Source of the DNA: an uncultured Coprococcus sp.
GTDB taxonomy: Bacteria > Bacillota > Clostridia > Lachnospirales > Lachnospiraceae
Direction: 5' to 3'
NCBI GenBank assembly: GCA_934277375.1
Contig: CAKQTZ010000004.1
Coordinates: 248,001 to 312,000 of the forward strand
Length of the DNA: 64,000 nucleotides
Positions 25,297-34,630 of this stretch are shown here, in pieces. A program made the position numbers and the translations under genes. Each line of letters opens with the position of its first letter. Within the stretch, counting starts at the first letter, position 1. The notes beneath the pieces were generated by a model, which had not been told where the DNA came from, ran no database searches, and saw only the letters and a list, made by a program, of their open reading frames with translations.

Positions 25297-27240
25297 ATGA
25301 ACACAGATTATAAGGGTGTAACAAATATAGATGAATTACGTGATTATATTAATTTTGCGCCGATAAGTGGTGATAAAAGAGTGATTGCATTCGACTTTGA
25401 GACAAGTCCAGATGAGAAATATCGTACAGTTCCATATGCGGCGCTTGATTCTGCGAAAGCTCATATTGTTGGTTGCTCGTTTTCTGTTGGTCCGGGATCG
25501 GGAGTATATGTTCCAATTGCGCATCGGATTGGTGTAAATATGGACACTACCGTATTCTTTGATTTTCTTAGAGAATTCCTTCTGAGTGGTTCCATCGTTA
25601 AGATTGCGCATAACATTTCGTTTGAATCAGCAATGGCATACCATCAGGGGATTGTTATCCAGGCACCTACATACGATACGATTGTTGCGTCGCAGCTGAC
25701 GCTTAAGAGCCATACAAGTTATCGTGCATTGTGGGATTCCGGATTAAAGACACTGGCACCAAAGCTCTGCGGAGAGGAGTTGCCAACATTTAGTGACGTA
25801 ACAAAGGGTAGACATTTTGATGAACTGGATCCTCAGGATTATGAGACTGTTCGTTATGGAGCAGCGGATTCTGATTTTGCATTCAGACTCTACAACATTT
25901 TTAATGATTGGTTTGACCGCTTCCTGCCAAGACACAGATGGCTGGTAGAGAACATGGAGTCGCAGACAGCAGTATATCTTGGAATCATGAAACACAATGG
26001 ATTTCCTGTTGATCTGCCACTTATGCAGTCGAGAAAGATTGAGGCAGAATGCGCAAGGGAAGAAATCAAAGATAAGATTGTATTTATGATTGGAGATGTC
26101 AATATTGGTGAGAATGCATCCACTGGCGCATTTAAGAATTACCTTTATAAGACACTTAAATTGCCTGTGTTGAGGCAGACTGAAAAAGGTCTTCCGGCTC
26201 TGGACGATTCTACACTTATTCTCTTAAAAGAGTGGTGCGATGAACATATGCCGGAGATGTCAGAGCTGTTTGTACTGGTCCAGGATTATCGTAAGTGGGG
26301 AAAGATCACCAGTACCTATATTGACGGTTACCTGCAGCATATCAATGATGCGACTGGCAGGATTCATCCAGATTTTTATGCGCTGAGTACGGATACAGGA
26401 AGAATGAATTGCAAGAAGCCTAATGCCCAGAACATGCCGCGTAAGACAAATGATCCGATTGGAATTCGTAATTTTATTGCAGCTCCAGAAGGCAAGCTTA
26501 TTATTTCATTGGACTTCTCACAGATAGAGCTCAGGGTTGGTGCGTTCTATTGTAGGGATCAGGTGATGATGGATACTTATCGCACAGGCGGTGATATTCA
26601 TGCCGCTACGACATCTGTTATCTTTGGCTGTACATATGAAGAAGCTCAGGATAAGCATCGTGAGGGATACAAGGAACAGAGAACAATTGCGAAGAACTGC
26701 AATTTCGGAACATTCTACGGGCTCTTCCCTAAAGGCCTGCAACAAACGCTAAGATTCAAAGCGGGAGTGGATAAGAGCTTCGAGGAGTGTGCGGCGATTA
26801 TCGATAATCTGAAAGCTGGATACAAAGGTTTTGTAAGCTGGCAGGAGGCGACAAAGGCGGAAGCTGCAAGAAAGGGATATTCGGAGACCTGGCTTGGTAG
26901 AAGACGTTACCTTCCGGACATTTACAGTGAGGATTGGGGAAAGAAGTCATTTGCAGAGAGATGTTCTCTTAATACTCCGATCCAGGGGACTGCAGCGGAT
27001 ATTTTGAAGTTAGCAATCTGTCGCATCCTTGCGGGATTACCAGAGCGTCCGTGGTTGGAACCCATCTTGCAGATCCATGATGAATTGACCTTTGTCATTC
27101 CAGAGGACAAGCTGGAGGATGCCATATCTTTTATCAAGGTATGTATGGAAGAGAAACCATTTCCAGAGTTTGATTTACCTCTCATTGCAGAAGCATCTGC
27201 AGGTAAGACGTTCGGAACAATGGAAGAATTGGAGGATTAG
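25297..27240 (+). CDS. Phage DNA polymerase, family A, with 3'-5' proofreading domain
   Basis: 647 residues. The exonuclease domain shows Exo I IAFDFETSPDE and Exo II AHNISFE. The polymerase domain has motif A LDFSQIELRVGAFY (Asp near 407), motif B KNCNFGTFYGLFPKG and motif C LQIHDELTFVI (near 594). No 5' nuclease domain is present, as expected for phage-type enzymes of this length. It copies the phage genome together with the helicase and primase. ATG 25297 follows TAGAGGAGGACATC. Confidence 0.95.
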   Translation: MNTDYKGVTNIDELRDYINFAPISGDKRVIAFDFETSPDEKYRTVPYAALDSAKAHIVGCSFSVGPGSGVYVPIAHRIGVNMDTTVFFDFLREFLLSGSIVKIAHNISFESAMAYHQGIVIQAPTYDTIVASQLTLKSHTSYRALWDSGLKTLAPKLCGEELPTFSDVTKGRHFDELDPQDYETVRYGAADSDFAFRLYNIFNDWFDRFLPRHRWLVENMESQTAVYLGIMKHNGFPVDLPLMQSRKIEAECAREEIKDKIVFMIGDVNIGENASTGAFKNYLYKTLKLPVLRQTEKGLPALDDSTLILLKEWCDEHMPEMSELFVLVQDYRKWGKITSTYIDGYLQHINDATGRIHPDFYALSTDTGRMNCKKPNAQNMPRKTNDPIGIRNFIAAPEGKLIISLDFSQIELRVGAFYCRDQVMMDTYRTGGDIHAATTSVIFGCTYEEAQDKHREGYKEQRTIAKNCNFGTFYGLFPKGLQQTLRFKAGVDKSFEECAAIIDNLKAGYKGFVSWQEATKAEAARKGYSETWLGRRRYLPDIYSEDWGKKSFAERCSLNTPIQGTAADILKLAICRILAGLPERPWLEPILQIHDELTFVIPEDKLEDAISFIKVCMEEKPFPEFDLPLIAEASAGKTFGTMEELED

Positions 27241-27242
27241 CT

Positions 27243-27548
27243 ATGTATAAAGAGAATGGGCAGAACAGTGGCATAGATATTACTTCGATTAAGAAGGTTT
27301 ATGTCATTTCAAAATATGCAGGTGATGTTGCAAAGAATGTAGTGGCAGCAGTAGGTTACTGCAAGCAGGTGATTGATGCAGGGTTTATGCCAATCGCATC
27401 GCACCTGTTATATCCGCAGATGCTGGATGACACGATCCCGGAGCAGCGTGCTCTGGGGACGGCATTCGGTATGGCGCTGTTATCTGGATGCGAGGAAGCA
27501 TGGTGCTTTGGCAAGAATATATCAGCGGGAATGGCAGCAGAATTGTAA
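27243..27548 (+). CDS. DUF4406/DUF7768-like (deoxyribosyltransferase-fold) protein, truncated by an in-frame TAA
   Basis: 101 residues to the TAA at 27546-27548. The fold is suggested by VYVISKYAGD, the FMPIASHLLYP loop and EEAWCFGKNISAGMAAEL, typical of nucleoside 2-deoxyribosyltransferase-like proteins. After the TAA the same frame continues for 15 codons as ECEKLGIPVRYFEEE and ends with TAG at 27594. That is just how such proteins normally end, so the stop looks like a recent nonsense change that removes the last helix and strand. It begins two bases after the polymerase stop. Confidence 0.72.
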   Translation: MYKENGQNSGIDITSIKKVYVISKYAGDVAKNVVAAVGYCKQVIDAGFMPIASHLLYPQMLDDTIPEQRALGTAFGMALLSGCEEAWCFGKNISAGMAAEL

Positions 27549-27597
27549 GAGTGTGAGAAACTGGGTATTCCGGTTAGATATTTTGAGGAGGAATAGT

Positions 27598-30075
27598 ATG
27601 CAGATTTTAGCACAGGATATTATCAATAGTTTATATAATCCCAATGATATTGTGCACCTCCGCATCTTTGATGATAAAAAGAGTGGTACGTTTGCTGGTA
27701 CCAAATTAGATGTAGAAGCAGGAAAGTTCTCAACGATTGAGGAGACACTTACAAAGCATAATCAGATGGGACGCGGTATTTTCTTTGTTGTAAATACCGG
27801 AGGACAGGACGACAAGTCTATCACAAGAATCAATGCACAGTTCGTCGAGAGCGATGAGTTGTCATTGGAAGAACAGCAGAAACAGGTGGAGGAATTCCCT
27901 CTGCCGCCTTCTATGATCATTAAAACCAGGAAGTCGCTTCATGTGTACTGGTTTGTAAAGGAAGCAAGTGTGGAGCTGTTTCGTACAATTCAGCATCAGC
28001 TGGTGAAGCAGTTTCAAGGGGATCCGATGTGTGTGAATGAGTCTCGTGTTATGAGGTTACCTGGATTTTATCACCAGAAGCAGGAGCCTGTTATGGTAGA
28101 GTGCATTTCCTTTCACCCGGAGAGACGCTATACACAGCAGCAGCTTATGGATGTGTTGCCGGAAGTGGAAACAGCTCCCCAGGAAAATATGCGTGGCGTA
28201 CAGAAAGGCCTGAAAGTGGTGCAACTTGGATGCAAATTTATAAAGCACTGCGAGGAGAATGCAGCGTCGCTTTCTGAAGCTGACTGGTATGCAATGATCA
28301 CGAATCTTGCACCATTCGCAGGTGGAGATGCTTTGATCCACGAATTGTCAAAGCCGTATCCGAACTATTCGGAAGCAGAAACGCAGAAGAAGATCAATCA
28401 CTACATCAAGAGTGGAACCAAACCTATGACTTGCAAGGCAATCGCGGAGAAGGGGTTTAAGTGTCCGCTTTATGAGGCGGGGACGTGCTCATGCAAAGCT
28501 CCTGCAGCAATGGCCTATCAGCCACTTGAGTTAGATGGAATTAGGAAGATTCTGGGTGAGCTTACTGTAAAAAATTCTGTTGTAGAGGATATGCAGACAG
28601 CACGTTCCTTCATTGAGGAGTACCTCTTTAATGTGGATTCTATTACAGCTGAGTCCGTGATCAATTATGAATTGAAAGCACACTTTAATTTGAGACAGAA
28701 TGACCTGAAACCGTTACTTGGATTACAGCGGGATCTGTATAAGAAGTTCACATCAAGTGCGGATACGAAGCGCTTTCAGATGGGAATGGACATCCCGGAT
28801 TGGTATGAGCCGACGGAGCATGGCCTTAGATTTATGCCAGGTGTGCTTGCCGATTATATGTCGAAGGAAGTCTCTGCCTTTTATGCGGCGGAGCAGTATT
28901 ACAATTACGAAGCAGGAGTGTACAAGGAACTTAACGAACTGGCAGCAAAGAACATGGTACGCAGTAATATGATTTCAAAGATTACGAAGTTATCCCAGAT
29001 CACGGATACAGAGGGACAGTGGAGAATGCAGGTGCAGAAGGACGCGCGTGAGCTAAATTCCAATCCCTATATCATCAATGTCAAAAATGGTCTATTGAAC
29101 GTGATAGATGGTACTTTGTCAAATCACACACCGGAGTATCTTTCGACAGTACAGCTTGCGGTGAATTATACGCCAGGCTCTGATTGTCCGAGATTCCTTA
29201 AGTATATGCATGAGTCTTTGCCGGATGATCAGGTGAAGCTGGTGCAGGAGATGTTTGGATACTTTTTGATTCCGGTCAATAGAGCTCAGAAGTGCTTTGT
29301 CATTGTAGGAGAGGCGGGAGCTGGTAAGAGTGTATTGTTACTTGTATTAAACGATATCCTTCTTGGTAAGCAGAACGTCAGCAATGTTACCTGGCAGGCC
29401 CTGAACGAGCGTTTCAAGACAGCAGAGCTTTTTGGAAAGCTGGCTAATATCTTTGCGGACCTTCCTACGAAGAACATTGATGATAATGGTATCTTCAAGG
29501 CACTGGTTGGTGAGGATTATCTGACCGTGGAGAAGAAGAACAAGAATCCGTTTAGCTTTCAACCTTATGCGAGACTGCTATTTTCTTGTAACAGTATTCC
29601 TCGTAACTATGGTGATAAGTCCGAAGGTTTCTATCGTCGACTGGTGATTATCCGTTTTGCACATGCAGTGGCAGAAGCGAAGCGTGATCCGGACCTTTTG
29701 AATAAGTTCAGGACAGAATCCGATGGGATTTTCCTATGGGCACTGGAAGGACTAAAGCGCCTTATGAACAATAATTTTAAGTTCTCAGTTACAGAGACAA
29801 ACCTGCAGGAGCTGCAGCGTTACCGTGAGGATAGCAACAGTGTGCTTTCGTTTGTAAAGGATTGCTGTATGATTGAACCTGGTGCTGAGGCAGTCCGTAC
29901 TGAAATTTACAATCAGTATAAGACCTATTGCAACAATTGTGGTATGAATCCGTATTCGCAGAAGAGCTTTAACAATGAACTGGAGACCGCTTATCCGCAG
30001 CTTGTGCGTGGCACAGATACCCTGGGCAAGCGTCGGACCTGGAAGGGACTGAAGCTCGGTGAGATATTGGATTAA
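27598..30075 (+). CDS. Phage primase-helicase (RepB/AEP-like primase plus D5/P4-type helicase)
   Basis: 825 residues. The N-terminal ~230 resemble RepB-type primases (PPSMIIKTRKSLHVYWFV, VNESRVMRLPGFYHQ). A Cys cluster KCPLYEAGTCSCK lies near 290. The C-terminal half is a superfamily 3 helicase with Walker A VGEAGAGKSVLLLVL near 571, Walker B ANIFADLPTKNID and sensor LLFSCNSIPRNY. It would prime and unwind at the phage origin. ATG 27598 has GAGGAGGAA just before it; the open frame upstream is spurious overlap with the previous gene. Confidence 0.9.
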   Translation: MQILAQDIINSLYNPNDIVHLRIFDDKKSGTFAGTKLDVEAGKFSTIEETLTKHNQMGRGIFFVVNTGGQDDKSITRINAQFVESDELSLEEQQKQVEEFPLPPSMIIKTRKSLHVYWFVKEASVELFRTIQHQLVKQFQGDPMCVNESRVMRLPGFYHQKQEPVMVECISFHPERRYTQQQLMDVLPEVETAPQENMRGVQKGLKVVQLGCKFIKHCEENAASLSEADWYAMITNLAPFAGGDALIHELSKPYPNYSEAETQKKINHYIKSGTKPMTCKAIAEKGFKCPLYEAGTCSCKAPAAMAYQPLELDGIRKILGELTVKNSVVEDMQTARSFIEEYLFNVDSITAESVINYELKAHFNLRQNDLKPLLGLQRDLYKKFTSSADTKRFQMGMDIPDWYEPTEHGLRFMPGVLADYMSKEVSAFYAAEQYYNYEAGVYKELNELAAKNMVRSNMISKITKLSQITDTEGQWRMQVQKDARELNSNPYIINVKNGLLNVIDGTLSNHTPEYLSTVQLAVNYTPGSDCPRFLKYMHESLPDDQVKLVQEMFGYFLIPVNRAQKCFVIVGEAGAGKSVLLLVLNDILLGKQNVSNVTWQALNERFKTAELFGKLANIFADLPTKNIDDNGIFKALVGEDYLTVEKKNKNPFSFQPYARLLFSCNSIPRNYGDKSEGFYRRLVIIRFAHAVAEAKRDPDLLNKFRTESDGIFLWALEGLKRLMNNNFKFSVTETNLQELQRYREDSNSVLSFVKDCCMIEPGAEAVRTEIYNQYKTYCNNCGMNPYSQKSFNNELETAYPQLVRGTDTLGKRRTWKGLKLGEILD

Positions 30076-30099
30076 GGATTTATGGTTTAATAGTTCAGT

Positions 30100-30320
30100 G
30101 ATTCCGTCAGACATTTCGACGTGTTTTGACGGAATCCTGGAGGAACTGCCAAAGGGCAGCAGGCAGCCCTAAGCCAGAAAAATCAAAGGTTTCGTTTCAT
30201 GGTGAAAGCCATTTGACGGAATCGACGAGTTTTTGAACCTTATTCTTTCTATATATACCAAATATTTATAATACGATTTTTTGAAAAAAGTTGATTATAA
30301 TGTGAAAAATTACGTCAAAT
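30100..30320. repeat. Origin-like repeat region downstream of the primase
   Basis: TGACGGAATC occurs at 30127-30136 and 30214-30223 and inverted (GATTCCGTCA) at 30100-30109, with two further CGTCA half-sites near 30312-30325. A very AT-rich stretch (30240-30300) follows, and a CTGCC/GGCAG hairpin lies between. Iteron-like sites beside an AT-rich tract next to the primase are consistent with a replication origin. This is inference. Confidence 0.5.
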
Positions 30321-30345
30321 GCGTCAGCGTTAGAGAGGAGGATTC

Positions 30346-30627
30346 ATGAAAGAGGCAGATATCGTCAGGGCGATCTTGAAGTACCTAAAGACGGTTCCAG
30401 GGTGTTTTTCCTGGAAGGAACATGGAGGCATGTACGGAACTGCAGGTATTCCTGATATTATTTGTTGCATTAAGGGCAGGTTTGTAGCGTTTGAAGTAAA
30501 AACGCCGGTTGGAAAACCAACTGCACTTCAGGAAGCAACTATTAGAAAAATCCTCGCTGCAGAAGGCATTGCACAGATTGTGCGATCTGTAGATGAGGTG
30601 CGAGCCGTTATCGACTCCCTGCAATGA
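30346..30627 (+). CDS. VRR-NUC domain nuclease
   Basis: 93 residues, a complete stand-alone VRR-NUC domain. It shows the PD-(D/E)XK signature: Glu in MKEADIVRAIL, Asp in GTAGIPDIICC and Glu-x-Lys in VAFEVKTPVGKPT. Phage VRR-NUC proteins are structure-specific nucleases, thought to resolve branched replication or packaging intermediates. ATG follows GAGAGGAGGATTC. It ends a few bases before the next frame. Confidence 0.92.
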   Translation: MKEADIVRAILKYLKTVPGCFSWKEHGGMYGTAGIPDIICCIKGRFVAFEVKTPVGKPTALQEATIRKILAAEGIAQIVRSVDEVRAVIDSLQ

Positions 30628-30701
30628 ACATAGAATTTAGAGCGAAGATACAACGCAACAAAGCCACAGTAAATAAATTTTCATTGTGGAGGTTGGTTGA
30701 T

Positions 30702-31148
30702 ATGAACGCAAAAGAATATTTGACACAAGCATATAGAATAGATCAAAGAATTAGTGGCAAAATCGAGCAGGTGAAGGAGCTTCATATACTAGCGACAAAA
30801 GCAACATCGACAGTATCGGATATGCCAGGATCACCTACAAGGAATATCCATCGAATGGAATATGTGATTGTGAAGATCGTTGATTTAGAGGATGAGATTA
30901 ATTCGGATATTTCAGATTTGGTAGATTTGAAGGCAGAAATTACCGGAGTGATCAAATCTATCGACAATGTGGAATTTCGTACTTTACTGGAGTTTCGATA
31001 TCTTTGCTATAGGCCTTGGGAGCAGATAGCGGTGGATTTGGGCTACAGCATCGATAACGTATTTAAGAAACATCGCCAGGCTGTAAAGGCGGTGGAAGAA
31101 ATTCTTGATAAACGCAAGATGACAGTAAAGTCAATGGAAGTACAGTGA
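30702..31148 (+). CDS. DUF1492/ArpU-like phage transcription regulator (sigma region 4-like HTH)
   Basis: 148 residues. The N-terminus NAKEYLTQAYRIDQRISGKIEQV and middle DMPGSP stretch are typical of DUF1492. The C-terminal part is a sigma-4-like HTH (LLEFRYLCYRPWEQIAVDLG, then SIDNVFKKHRQAVKAV). Such proteins in Firmicutes phages turn on late genes, so it may link replication to packaging and structural expression. ATG 30702 has GGAGG at 30688-30692. A paralogue lies at 59916-60323. Confidence 0.82.
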   Translation: MNAKEYLTQAYRIDQRISGKIEQVKELHILATKATSTVSDMPGSPTRNIHRMEYVIVKIVDLEDEINSDISDLVDLKAEITGVIKSIDNVEFRTLLEFRYLCYRPWEQIAVDLGYSIDNVFKKHRQAVKAVEEILDKRKMTVKSMEVQ

Positions 31149-31194
31149 CTTGTTGTAGTATTATTATAATGGACAAAGAAATAAGATATGGATG

Positions 31195-31231
31195 AGGCTC
31201 TTTCTACGGACCGCCGTAGAAGGGCTTTTTT
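31195..31231 (+). terminator. Rho-independent terminator ending the replication block
   Basis: A stem built on CTACGG/CCGTAG (31204-31219), extended by GCTC/GGGC, is followed by TTTTTT. It separates the regulator from the HNH gene. Confidence 0.82.
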
Positions 31232-31301
31232 CATGTTCTTTTGTGCAACCAGTGTGGTGCTTTCGAGTACCACACCTCCTCAATAAGAAAGGAGTTTTAA
31301 T

Positions 31302-31661
31302 ATGCCATACCAACCACCAACACAGTGTAAGCATGGCAGGTGCAATAAGCTGGTCCCGTATGGGCAGCGCTATTGTGATGAGCACCGGCCCTTACATATA
31401 GGTGATAGAAAGAGCGCCAGCAAGCGTGGGTACACCTCCCGGTGGCAGAAGGCTAGGAAGAAGTTCCTGCATAGTCACCCGCTTTGCATTGAGTGTCAGA
31501 AGGTCGGGAAGATTACCGAGGCAACTGTTGTAGACCACATTGTTCCTCACCGTGGTGATCAGAAGCTGTTCTGGGACGAGAGTAACTGGCAGCCGCTTTG
31601 TAAACCATGTCATGATAAGAAGACTTGGAATGAGGATCGCTATCCAGAATATCATTTTTAG
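31302..31661 (+). CDS. HNH endonuclease (packaging-associated)
   Basis: 119 residues. An N-terminal Cys/His cluster (CKHGRCNKLVPYGQRYC) is followed by the HNH core ATVVDHIVPHRGD, SNWQPLCKPCHDKKT with zinc-binding cysteines (CIEC, CKPC). Small HNH nucleases of this type usually sit beside phage terminase genes and help cos cleavage. Here about 5 kb separates it from the small terminase. ATG follows AGAAAGGAGTTTTAAT. Confidence 0.92.
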   Translation: MPYQPPTQCKHGRCNKLVPYGQRYCDEHRPLHIGDRKSASKRGYTSRWQKARKKFLHSHPLCIECQKVGKITEATVVDHIVPHRGDQKLFWDESNWQPLCKPCHDKKTWNEDRYPEYHF

Positions 31662-31909
31662 TTTGTGATTCTCCCCTGCAATACGTATTTTGCGCCAGGG
31701 TAGGGGCGGTATGAATCTCTACAAGCGGTCTTCCTGAAGACCGATGCCCCCTCAAACGCGCATTTTCGCGAAATTGTAAAGGGGTAAGTGGAGCTGTACG
31801 CGGGGAATACACTGTAAAGGTTTAGTGTTTGCGGATAATATCGCTTATTTCCGGGGTAAACTGTGCGCCGGTATTTTATAAAATGGCCCTGGCCGGAAAG
31901 GAGAAACCT

Positions 31910-32434
31910 ATGACAGCAGATGAAAAAGAGAAAGTTGTGGAACTGAGACTGAAAGGTCTCGGCTACCAGGCAATCGCAAATGAAATCGGAACTGTAACAA
32001 AAGAGAATGTCAGATACTACTGCAAGACACATGGCCTTGCTGGAAGCGCTGCTTTAGTTACGATGAATTATGATTTGCATCGTGAAATGCCAAACCACTG
32101 TAAGAACTGTGGTGCGACGCTGATCCGTAATGCCCATTCGGGAGTGAAGCTCTTTTGTAGCGAAAAATGCAGAAGGGCCTGGTGGAAAGTAAATCCGGAT
32201 AAGGATGCGCAATCCAAAAAGCAGCGTTACGAGTGCAGATGCGCATACTGCCATAGGACATTTATCTCCTTCGGTAATCCAAACAGGAAATACTGCGGCA
32301 GGGATTGTTATGTCAAAGATCGCTTTTGGACGGATCCGGATGAGAAGCCGAGTGCCGCTGAGATAAAACGCAGGCAGCAGGAAGCGGAGAAGTCGGAAGA
32401 TGAAGTGAAATTGATTCTAAAGCGAATTTCGTAA
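31910..32434 (+). CDS. HTH/zinc-ribbon phage protein, possible regulator
   Basis: 174 residues. An N-terminal sigma-4-like HTH (KVVELRLKGLGYQAIANEIG) is followed by two zinc-ribbon-like modules (HCKNCGAT with FCSEKC; CRCAYCHRT with YCGRDC). The tail is charged. This reads as a DNA-binding protein of phage origin; its role is unknown. ATG 31910 has GGAAAGGAG upstream. The ~250 bases before it are non-coding with GC-rich short palindromes. A clear paralogue lies at 59407-59865. Confidence 0.7.
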   Translation: MTADEKEKVVELRLKGLGYQAIANEIGTVTKENVRYYCKTHGLAGSAALVTMNYDLHREMPNHCKNCGATLIRNAHSGVKLFCSEKCRRAWWKVNPDKDAQSKKQRYECRCAYCHRTFISFGNPNRKYCGRDCYVKDRFWTDPDEKPSAAEIKRRQQEAEKSEDEVKLILKRIS

Positions 32435-32514
32435 TATGTGTTTTTGGAATGTGTGAGGTGTTCAGGAAATCCTGGATGCCTTTTTATTATGCAAAAAAAG
32501 TAAAGGAGACCAAC

Positions 32515-33771
32515 ATGGAATTTAAAAAATTGAAGATTGCTGACCTGGTGCCAACTTCCTACAATCCCAGAAAAGCACTAAAGCCTGGGGATGCAGAGTA
32601 CGAGAAAATCAAAAATAGTATTACTGAATTTGGATATGTGGAACCGGTTATTGTAAATACAGATATGACAATCATCGGTGGACACCAAAGAGTGACGGTT
32701 CTTTCAGACCTTGGTTATAAGGACATTGATTGTATTGTTATCGATATTGATAAGACCAAGGAAAAAGCACTGAACATTGCACTTAACAAAATCACCGGTG
32801 AATGGAACAAGGAACTGTTAGCAGACCTGATTAAGGATTTGCAGTCAAGCGACTTTGATGTTGCATTTACAGGTTTTGATCCGCCGGAAATCGAGCAGCT
32901 TTTTAACAGCGTACATGATAAGAACATCACAGAGGATGACTTCGATATGGAGGAGGAGCTTTCCAACCCCGCGATTGCTAAACTTGGTGATGTGTGGCTT
33001 CTTGGCAGACACAGAGTTTGTTGCGGAGATAGCACACTGCCTGAGACTTATGATGTTTTGATGAATGGCCAGAAAGCAAATATGGTTCTGACGGATCCAC
33101 CATACAATGTCAATGTCGAGGAGACCGCCGGAAAAATCAAAAATGACAATATGGCTGATGAGGATTTTTATAATTTTCTCTTTGCAGCGTTTGTAAATAT
33201 GGAACAGTCGATGGAGCAGGACGCTTCCATTTATGTTTTCCATGCTGACACTGAGGGACTGAACTTCCGTAAGGCATTTGTAGCAGCAGGCTTCTATCTT
33301 TCCGGATGTTGCATCTGGAAGAAGAACGCGCTGGTTCTTGGACGCAGCCCATACCAGTGGCAGCATGAGCCTTGTCTCTATGGTTGGAAGAAGGGTGGCA
33401 AGCATAACTGGTATTCAGACAGAAAGCAGACAACTATATGGGAATACGATAGACCGAAGGCCAGTAAGGATCATCCTACGATGAAGCCGGTAGCTCTTAT
33501 GGCATATCCAATCCAGAATTCCAGCATGAGCAACTGCATTGTGCTTGATCCATTTTTAGGTTCAGGATCCACACTGATTGCTTCCGAGCAGACCAATCGT
33601 ATTTGCTATGGCATTGAGCTGGATGAGAAATTTGTGGATGTGATTGTTCGCAGATATATTGAGCAGACCGGCTCCGAGGATGGTGTTTTCGTGGTTCGTG
33701 ATGGAGTGAAAATTCCATATTCTGAAGTGCCTGGAAAGCCTGAAAAAACCTCAGATAATACACAGAATTAA
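32515..33771 (+). CDS. ParB-domain fused DNA adenine/cytosine methyltransferase (β class)
   Basis: 418 residues. Residues 1-110 are a ParB/Srx-type domain (PTSYNPRKA, IIGGHQRVTVL). The rest is a methyltransferase with motif IV LTDPPYNVN near 194 and motif I LDPFLGSGSTL near 344, the β-class order. DPPY suggests N6-adenine, although N4-cytosine is possible. Such fusions are common in clostridial phages and probably protect phage DNA from host restriction. No partner nuclease is next to it. ATG 32515 follows AAAGGAGACCAAC. Confidence 0.9.
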   Translation: MEFKKLKIADLVPTSYNPRKALKPGDAEYEKIKNSITEFGYVEPVIVNTDMTIIGGHQRVTVLSDLGYKDIDCIVIDIDKTKEKALNIALNKITGEWNKELLADLIKDLQSSDFDVAFTGFDPPEIEQLFNSVHDKNITEDDFDMEEELSNPAIAKLGDVWLLGRHRVCCGDSTLPETYDVLMNGQKANMVLTDPPYNVNVEETAGKIKNDNMADEDFYNFLFAAFVNMEQSMEQDASIYVFHADTEGLNFRKAFVAAGFYLSGCCIWKKNALVLGRSPYQWQHEPCLYGWKKGGKHNWYSDRKQTTIWEYDRPKASKDHPTMKPVALMAYPIQNSSMSNCIVLDPFLGSGSTLIASEQTNRICYGIELDEKFVDVIVRRYIEQTGSEDGVFVVRDGVKIPYSEVPGKPEKTSDNTQN

Positions 33772-33832
33772 CTTGCTATTTTTTGCCGGTAGAGTGATAT
33801 ATGTACTACCAAAAGAAAAGGAGGAACACAGC

Positions 33833-34630
33833 ATGGAAATTATGTGTTTAGTAGCAGACAGAAAAGAGCTGATTGCAGCAATTGAGGAGACAACAGGAGA
33901 AAAGATGAAGTACCAGGGACCACCAACCTTCGCATACAAGAATGAGGATTTGGCGATTCTTCGAGACGGAACCCTGGTGGTGGAGAACATAGAAACAAGA
34001 ATGGAGCTTCTTCTTACACTCACATCAAAGCGCCTGATCGACGGAGCTTGGGATGAGGACAGGGAGGTGCTTGAGATTTCGCTTCCGATGGAAGGCCACA
34101 CAGGACTTAGCCTGATTAACCTGGTTTCCATTTTTTACACGAAAGCGGAGCTGATCAACAAGGCCATCAACGCACCAAGAGCCTTTGAAGTGAACGAGCG
34201 CTTCATGGAAGCCATCATGGAGGAACCGTCACAGACAACCGAGGAATTCATAAGCCTTTGGGAAGAATGTGGAAGCGACAACATGACAAAGGGAATCAAG
34301 TTTGAAGCAGACAAGATTACCTTTACCGGATTTCCATTAACTGACGATAGTGACCTGGTTACCGCTTTTACCACTCTGGCAGGAAAAATAAACATACTTG
34401 CCTTGGAAAGCAAATACATCCGCGTGAAGAAAACACCGGTTGATAACGAAAAGTACACTTTCCGTATTTGGCTGGTACGCCTGGGCCTGGACGGTACAGA
34501 GTATAAGACAACCAGAAAGCTCTTACTTTCCCACCTAAGCGGCCACAGCGCTTTTAGAACGGAAGAACAGAAGGAAGCCCACAAGCAGAAGTACCTGACC
34601 AAGAAGGCAAATGCCGATGAAGAGGCTTAA
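33833..34630 (+). CDS. Phage protein found with amidoligases, function unknown
   Basis: 265 residues in one mixed α/β chain. It ends with a ~70-residue tail (from VDNEKYTFRIWLVRLGL to LSGHSAF) that is repeated almost word for word at the end of the neighbouring amidoligase (ENEKYTFRCFLIRLGL, LTGDSAW). The shared tail suggests common ancestry or a shared interaction partner. Clostridial homologues are often labelled virulence-related, but no biochemical role is known to me. It starts behind AAAGGAGGAACACAGC in one of the repeated leaders and overlaps the amidoligase gene. Confidence 0.6.
   Translation: MEIMCLVADRKELIAAIEETTGEKMKYQGPPTFAYKNEDLAILRDGTLVVENIETRMELLLTLTSKRLIDGAWDEDREVLEISLPMEGHTGLSLINLVSIFYTKAELINKAINAPRAFEVNERFMEAIMEEPSQTTEEFISLWEECGSDNMTKGIKFEADKITFTGFPLTDDSDLVTAFTTLAGKINILALESKYIRVKKTPVDNEKYTFRIWLVRLGLDGTEYKTTRKLLLSHLSGHSAFRTEEQKEAHKQKYLTKKANADEEA

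Noticed and set aside
31662-31909. Possible small gene or structured RNA between the HNH and HTH/zinc-ribbon genes
   Set aside because: It contains only short palindromes (e.g. CGCGCATTTTCGCG) and no credible start plus frame; nothing firm could be named.
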